Assembly: GCA_037893225.1 (NCBI GenBank)
Contig: JAZGUH010000410.1
Location: 1-64,000 of the forward strand
Length of the DNA stretch: 64,000 nt
Origin: Hippasteria phrygiana
Taxonomy: Eukaryota; Echinodermata; Asteroidea; Valvatida; Goniasteridae
Reading direction: 5' to 3'
The notes under the pieces are model-generated. The model saw only the letters and a list, made by a program, of their open reading frames with translations. It searched no databases and was not told the origin of the DNA. Shown here piece by piece: positions 59,201-64,000 of the stretch; positions within the stretch are counted from its first letter, which is position 1, and the number at the start of each line of letters is the position of its first letter. The position numbers and the translations under genes were made by a program.

Positions 59201-62200
59201 CAAATGGCAACAGGAAAATTATTGTGTTATGATAATTTTATGACCCTTAACCCTAACAGTACTCAACCCAACAGCATGTTTGGTTGGAATCTGTTAAGAA
59301 GGGTACTGGACCCCCAAACCGATAGTCCTTTACACTGAGTTTGGCATACCACCAGAATCAGAGTCCAACAATTTGTGTGTACAGTTTACCATATGGTGTT
59401 GGAATTTGCCAGGGTTAAAATATTTATCAAATATAATATTTCAGATTTCAAAATTCTGTACAAATCCATTATGGAAACAGTCTCATTGATGTATTCTGTT
59501 GTTGAACACTGAGATTTTTCACAAGCTTGCAGTCTGAATAGTAAATGTTTAATTAAGCTGCATAAAGCAGCATGTTTTCTGATAAACATATCAACAAAAC
59601 TCAAGGAATGTTAAAGGTTTAATTCCATTGGCTGTGTTACCACTTAAATGCTAAAGAATTCTTGCCAAAACCGTAGGTATCAAAGGAGAGTGGCCCAATA
59701 CATTGAATGCAATGGTTTTCCCTACCGTGCTTGATAAACGACTCGATAGATCCCTCGTTGTTACTCTTGACGACAGCCTGGACACTGTCCTATTACAAGC
59801 TCCCACTACACCTGGTACTCTCAGAGTCCCTCTCTTTGATAGGGAGCTCGTCGTGGACTTGGCTGAGCCTCTTGAAGTTGTATGGAGTGAATGGCGTGAT
59901 CGTGAGTGGCGTGAACGAGCCCTGGAGTCCGTTTCTTCTGATTCCACAGCTTCCTCTTCTTCTTCTGCATCCACAAGAATGTTTGTTGAATGAAAGAAAC
60001 GGAGCTTACTATCAAAGGTATTTCATTTTGTTCCAGAGATGTAGTCGCTGCAAGTCCCTGCAAGTCTATCACAACCCATCCAGTCCTAATTCCAATCACA
60101 AGCTATTCAAATGAGCTTTGACAAAGGCATTCCTTTGTCATTGTTTATCCAGTTACTTGTGACCAGCTTTATGAAAGGACTTCAGATTGGGCTTGCGAAA
60201 GTACTTGTGAAAGGACTTGCAGGGACTCGACTCCAACTCTTTTTTGGTTCACAAAGTGGGGGAATGACCAAGATTGTTTTTGAAAATCATCACCCATGCC
60301 CAAGGGAGGGGGATATATCCTCCTCATACCTCCATGTGTCTCACACGATGAGACACATGTTCCACTCCCACTCATGGGATAACTATTAATGGTAGTGAGA
60401 ACATTAGCTGATTGTATTGGATGAGAAACATTTAGTTTGATTTTACCTTCCAATTCAGGATCCTTGCCCAGTCCCCCCATCAGGATGGAGTTCACATTCC
60501 ACATTCCAGTCTGGAAATCTGTCTTCTGATTCTTCAATTCCTGTAATCTCTCATCTCGCTCTCTGAATGGTTAACAAGGAAAATTGACAAAAATTAGGTT
60601 TGAGCTGTGACTTCTGGAACACCGGTGCTGTAACAACTGATGAGCTGCTTTGCTCTGCCTTGGCATTCTGCTTATTTTGTCAATACCTTTCTTTAGGTAA
60701 AAATACAAATTTATAACTGAATTAGCATCCATTCAATATGAAAATGTACAAAGCAGTGTGCTTACACAATGCAATAAGTATTAAAATTTAGCAACGTGAT
60801 TGATGGATATGACCTACTTATACGTGCAGACATTATCATTAGACATATATAACAGATTTGTTACCTTTGTTTGGCCATCTTGGAAGAGCTAAGGACATCT
60901 TTGTCAGATTTATTTGCATCACCTTTATCGTCATCACTCTCATACATGTGAAAAACTGCTCCAAGGAAATCAGTCTCCTGTGAAATATACCAGAAGGAAT
61001 TGACATAAATACATTACTGAGATTTGAGACAATGCGTGGTGGAGAATACAACTACAGAGACATTTCTCTAATAAACTAATGAAGCTTCGTTTGGTTTGGA
61101 ACTTAAAGCATTTTCTTCAGAAAGTTCATTTTGCATGAGAGCGCTAACTTTGCACAATGTGTTCACACACATCAGGCTTTAAACCAGATCATTTTCATTT
61201 CATATACAAGTGTGGATCAAGCTGTACTAATATATGGAGCCAAATAAAGGGAAAAGAAAAAGAAACGGGGTCGGGGTTGACCCACCATGGCATCCTCGTT
61301 AACTACTTTAACTGGTACTTTTTCAAAGTGAACAAAGAAACTGGCACGAGCGGGATTCGAACCTGCGACCTCCGGGTTACCGTACCGGCGCTCTACCAAC
61401 TGAGCTATCTTGCCCTATGTTGGCGGTCTCCCAAATTGTCAGTATCTTTGTTCGAGTGGGCGCTAGTCAGAAGTCATAAACCCAGAATGCCGTGTAGCCA
61501 GGGATCACACCCAATTTTACGATACAACCTGGGAAGCGACATTGTGGAGATCACTCAATGAGGATACGACTTTTTAACTTATAATTCGTCACACAATCCA
61601 CAAGGGAAACTGACTAGGTAAATTTGAATACATTTTCAAAGTGAACAAAGAAACTGGCACGAGCGGGATTCGAACCTGCGACCTCCGGGTTACCGTACCG
61701 GCGCTCTACCAACTGAGCTATCTTGCCCTATGTTGGCGGTCTCCCAAATTGTCAGTATCTTTGTTCGAGTGGGCGCTAGTCAGAAGTCATAAACCCAGAA
61801 TGCCGTGTAGCCAGGGATCACACCCAATTTTACGATACAACCTGGGAAGCGACATTGTGGAGATCACTCAATGAGGATACGACTTTTTAACTTATAATTC
61901 GTCACACAATCCACAAGGGAAACTGACTAGGTAAATTTGAATACATTTTCAAAGTGAACAAAGAAACTGGCACGAGCGGGATTCGAACCTGCGACCTCCG
62001 GGTTACCGTACCGGCGCTCTACCAACTGAGCTATCTTGCCCTATGTTGGCGGTCTCCCAAATTGTCAGTATCTTTGTTCGAGTGGGCGCTAGTCAGAAGT
62101 CATAAACCCAGAATGCCGTGTAGCCAGGGATCACACCCAATTTTACGATACAACCTGGGAAGCGACATTGTGGAGATCACTCAATGAGGATACGACTTTT

Positions 62201-63694
62201 TAACTTATAATTCGTCACACAATCCACAAGGGAAACTGACTAGGTAAATTTGAATACATTTTCAAAGTGGACAAAGAAACTGGCACGAGCGGGATTCGAA
62301 CCTGCGACCTCACGAATTATAAGTTAAAAAGTCGTATCCTCATTGAGTGATCTCCACAATGTCGCTTCCCAGGTTGTATCGTAAAATTGGGTGTGATCCC
62401 TGGCTACACGGCATTCTGGGTTTATGACTTCTGACTAGCGCCCACTCGAACAAAGATACTGACAATTTGGGAGACCGCCAACATAGGGCAAGATAGCTCA
62501 GTTGGTAGAGCGCCGGTACGGTAACCCGGAGGTCGCAGGTTCGAATCCCGCTCGTGCCAGTTTCTTTGTTCACTTTGAAAATGTATTCAAATTTACCTAG
62601 TCAGTTTCCCTTGTGGATTGTGTGACGAATTATAAGTTAAAAAGTCGTATCCTCATTGAGTGATCTCCACAATGTCGCTTCCCAGGTTGTATCGTAAAAT
62701 TGGGTGTGATCCCTGGCTACACGGCATTCTGGGTTTATGACTTCTGACTAGCGCCCACTCGAACAAAGATACTGACAATTTGGGAGACCGCCAACATAGG
62801 GCAAGATAGCTCAGTTGGTAGAGCGCCGGTACGGTAACCCGGAGGTCGCAGGTTCGAATCCCGCTCGTGCCAGTTTCTTTGTTCACTTTGAAAATGTATT
62901 CAAATTTACCTAGTCAGTTTCCCTTGTGGATTGTGTGACGAATTATAAGTTAAAAAGTCGTATCCTCATTGAGTGATCTCCACAATGTCGCTTCCCAGGT
63001 TGTATCGTAAAATTGGGTGTGATCCCTGGCTACACGGCATTCTGGGTTTATGACTTCTGACTAGCGCCCACTCGAACAAAGATACTGACAATTTGGGAGA
63101 CCGCCAACATAGGGCAAGATAGCTCAGTTGGTAGAGCGCCGGTACGGTAACCCGGAGGTCGCAGGTTCGAATCCCGCTCGTGCCAGTTTCTTTGTTCACT
63201 TTGAAAATGTATTCAAATTTACCTAGTCAGTTTCCCTTGTGGATTGTGTGACGAATTAACTGGTACTTCACGAATTATATTTAGTATTATAACTAGTTAT
63301 TTTTAAATTATTCTGGGTTACCTGATCCTTCAGGGCCCACTTTTATGACTTGAGAGAAGATGACAAAGGATAGTAGTGAGAGAGAGTTAAGTTTACCTGT
63401 GTGGATAAGTACTTGGTGTAATCATCACAGCTGATAGTATTCTTCCACCAGGCCAGCCATGAAGCATAGGACCGGGCATTCCTATCATCCATCAAGCCCT
63501 GATGAGACACGGGCTTGCCCATACCCATTCCATCCAGATCCAACCCACCAGAACTAGTCCCTCCAAAGTCTTGGCCAGGGGTGCTACCCCCTAGGTTGAT
63601 GTTGGCTGTTAGTGTTTCTAGGAGAGCATTGGTGCCGAGGGAGAAACCTTGTTGGGCAACTGGTTTCTTGGCAAAGGTGGCATTGAAGATGGGA
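56048..63694 (-). CDS. CCDC87: CCDC87 orthologue, 3' eight exons (5' end outside window)
   Basis: Eight minus-strand exons join in one frame (about 447 residues): 63397-63694, 60865-60977, 60447-60562, 59726-59964, 58766-58915, 58484-58598, 57496-57638 and 56048-56218. Each junction has GT and AG and matching phase. CCDC87 is a coiled-coil protein linked to sperm function in mammals; its molecular role is not well known. Recognition rests on the order of family blocks: WWKNTISCDDYTKYL then ETDFL, IWTSLQMPDGQKLDMAIKYS, a REAILARLETFERLASDPDR block with FF, and GRPYLDKMKVDCTEMLYWLQ near the C-terminus. The vertebrate protein is about 850 residues, so this is roughly its C-terminal half. The stop is TGA at 56048-56050. 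The 2.4-kb intron 60978-63396 holds an inverted SINE array. Confidence 0.92.
57189..57246. repeat. C-rich low-complexity tract in a CCDC87 intron
   Basis: Runs of C separated by ACA or CA (CCCCCCCACACCCCCC type). On the minus strand, the transcribed sense, it is a G-rich tract that could form quadruplexes. Confidence 0.85.
57496..57638 (-). CDS. CCDC87: CCDC87 exon
   Basis: The acceptor is TTTGTAATAG; the next AG, seven bases on, would bring a stop into frame. The donor is CAT-GTATGT. It encodes VVRLKEARQRSELYTRLHDV, then DKLQFVHRKFADTPTFH, probably helical or coiled coil. Confidence 0.9.
58484..58598 (-). CDS. CCDC87: CCDC87 exon
   Basis: Acceptor TGTATTTCAG, donor AAAAAG-GTTAGC. It encodes AIDAWELATEVILQREAILA then RLETFERLASDPDRFFQK, matching the family's AW-E-x(6)-QREA-x-LARLE-x-FE block. 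Confidence 0.92.
58766..58915 (-). CDS. CCDC87: CCDC87 exon
   Basis: Exactly 50 codons, phase 0 at both ends. Acceptor TATGGTCAG, donor AAGT-GTAAGT. It encodes PLSLQDRLEAIWTSLQMPDG and then LDMAIKYSSDDHMGKLES, one of the two best-conserved blocks of the family. Confidence 0.92.
59726..59964 (-). CDS. CCDC87: CCDC87 exon with Ser/Arg/Thr-rich insert
   Basis: The acceptor is GTGGATGCAG, a weak pyrimidine tract, chosen because only it restores phase after the previous exon. The donor is ACG-GTAGGG. An acidic start (EEEEEAVESEET) is followed by about 60 residues rich in Ser, Arg and Thr (SRARSRHSRSRHS). Vertebrate CCDC87, as I recall it, has nothing of this length here, so it may be a lineage-specific disordered insert. 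Confidence 0.78.
60447..60562 (-). CDS. CCDC87: CCDC87 exon
   Basis: Acceptor CCATTCAG, donor GAAG-GTAAAA. It completes the Arg codon, then reads ERDERLQELKNQKTDFQTGM and WNVNSILMGGLGKDPELE. The FQTGMWNVNSIL stretch matches the family's FVPGEWDWNTVL-type block. Confidence 0.88.
60865..60977 (-). CDS. CCDC87: CCDC87 exon
   Basis: Acceptor TATTTCACAG, donor AAAG-GTAACA. It opens with ETDFLGAVFHMYES, which follows directly on YLSTQ as in the vertebrate family, then an acidic and Ser/Lys-rich stretch (DVLSSSKMAKQ). It ends with AG of a split Arg codon. Confidence 0.9.
61342..61414 (-). other. tRNA-like head of SINE unit, left arm copy 1
   Basis: The 73-base segment folds as a tRNA: acceptor GGCAAGA with TCGTGCC (six of seven pairs), D arm GCTC-AGTTGGTA-GAGC, anticodon arm CCGGT-ACGGTAA-CCCGG (four of five), T arm GCAGG-TTCGAAT-CCCGC (four of five), A at position 73. 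By position the anticodon is GGT (Thr), but position 33 is C where tRNAs have T. A and B boxes are intact. I read it as a tRNA-derived Pol III promoter and not a working tRNA gene. Confidence 0.75.
61655..61727 (-). other. tRNA-like head of SINE unit, left arm copy 2
   Basis: Identical by eye to the copy 313 bp before it, including the mismatches in the acceptor, anticodon and T stems and the C at position 33. Confidence 0.75.
61968..62040 (-). other. tRNA-like head of SINE unit, left arm copy 3
   Basis: Third identical copy. A fourth, at 62281-62310, is cut off after GCGACCT at the inversion joint. Confidence 0.75.
62487..62559 (+). other. tRNA-like head of SINE unit, right arm copy 1
   Basis: Same 73-base sequence in the opposite orientation. 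Transcription from these heads would run rightwards, against the CCDC87 transcript. Confidence 0.75.
62800..62872 (+). other. tRNA-like head of SINE unit, right arm copy 2
   Basis: Identical copy 313 bp on, with the same unpaired positions. Confidence 0.75.
63113..63185 (+). other. tRNA-like head of SINE unit, right arm copy 3
   Basis: Last copy. Its tail runs through AGTTTCCCTTGTGGATTGTG and stops at GACGAA, just before the right flanking repeat. Confidence 0.75.
63397..63694 (-). CDS. CCDC87: CCDC87 exon (first in window)
   Basis: Acceptor TTGCGCAG, donor CAG-GTAAAC. It begins with the last base of a split codon. It encodes a Gly/Ser/Thr-rich linker with TSSGGLDLDGMGMGKP and then the conserved ARSYASWLAWWKNTISCDDY block, ending in YLSTQ. 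Upstream exons lie beyond the window. Confidence 0.9.
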
Positions 63695-64000
63695 CTGCGC
63701 AACAAAAATGCATTCTTTTTAATAACTGAAATACTGTCCATGAAACTTGGTTCTACAAATTCACGCCTTCATTTTTTATTTCATGTAATAAATATCCATT
63801 AAACCACACACTATCTTACAAAATCTATCCAAAACTACACACATAAAACTCAACTAAAATACACTAACACTAGCACATTACATTTATTGAAAAAAAGACT
63901 CATAAAGAGAAATGATTGTCAACAAACAATTCATACAATGTTGCTAGCTTTTGCTATTATAAGAGGACTTCCTGATGGCATCTTAAAGTATACCCATGTC

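Larger units (their letters stand above)
61308..63268. mobile_element. Inverted SINE array flanked by a 13-bp direct repeat
   Basis: TTAACTGGTACTT occurs at 61308-61320 and 63256-63268. Between them lie three tandem 313-bp units in minus orientation, a 30-bp fragment (62281-62310), then three units in plus orientation. Each unit starts with a tRNA-like part and continues with about 240 bp of tail. The three units of each arm look identical by eye. A 13-bp flank is the usual size of a SINE target duplication, so one insertion seems to have grown into the array. It lies wholly within a CCDC87 intron. Confidence 0.9.

Noticed and set aside
59249..59260. CCCTTAACCCTAAC as an interstitial telomere repeat
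   Set aside because: Only about one and a half units, which is expected by chance.
59651..60114. Plus-strand frames at 59703-59993 and 59707-60114
   Set aside because: They are antisense to the Ser/Arg-rich CCDC87 exon and have no support of their own.
61342..63185. Six functional tRNA-Thr genes
   Set aside because: Each copy has mismatches in three stems and C at position 33, sits in a 313-bp SINE unit, and has dispersed diverged relatives with target duplications.
61157..63199. Repeated 77-134-codon frames (MNKETGTSGIRTCDLRVT)
   Set aside because: They are translations of the SINE tRNA-like head and tail, identical in each unit and open on whichever strand the unit faces.

Overview
The window is a chromosome end from an animal genome. 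It starts in or beside a telomere (401 perfect CCCTAA units, which is TTAGGG on the minus strand), crosses about 31 kb of subtelomeric repeats, and ends in a spliced gene. Introns with GT-AG junctions, LINE, Harbinger and mariner remnants, a tRNA-derived SINE family and a CCDC87 orthologue rule out a prokaryote. The AT-rich base composition, the LINE 3' ends with ATT-type tails and the mix of short DNA transposons fit a marine invertebrate, perhaps a deuterostome such as an echinoderm or hemichordate. That placement is inference.

Layout. 1-446: degenerate TTAAAG repeats outside the telomere tract. 447-2852: telomeric tract. 2853-3110: 14-bp repeats. 3117-5290: 41-bp minisatellite. 5440-34010: about 80 units of roughly 300 bp, interrupted by AT-rich spacers and one LINE. 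34-40 kb: AT-rich sequence, including a degenerate repeat of about 250 bp. 40-46.9 kb: mostly unique sequence with a LINE 3' end, an internally deleted Harbinger element, a fold-back element, a tandem duplication and a long hairpin. 47.2-52.4 kb: a 605-bp satellite packed with TGACGTCA octamers, ending in 60 GAA triplets. 52.6-55.7 kb: SINE copies, a poly-G element and a broken mariner. 56.0-63.7 kb: the last eight exons of CCDC87 on the minus strand, whose largest visible intron holds an inverted array of a 313-bp SINE unit.

The most unusual part is the 5.4-34 kb array. On the minus strand each unit looks like an exon of about 148-157 bp with a pyrimidine-rich tract and AG before it and, in most subtypes, GTAAG after it. 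The first half varies mainly at third positions of one frame (for example VPKSATFVAYLR or VPNLATFAAYLRKET), takes in-frame indels, and ends in a stop that alternates between TGA and TAA. The second half looks protein-like in a different frame. I read the array as an amplified exon or pseudo-exon spread by unequal exchange into a nested hierarchy (about 300 bp, 895 bp, 2.63 kb, 6.4-6.8 kb and 12.64 kb). I do not recognise the source gene.

The only gene I can call with confidence is CCDC87. The other protein-coding signals are transposon remnants or repeat-borne open frames.
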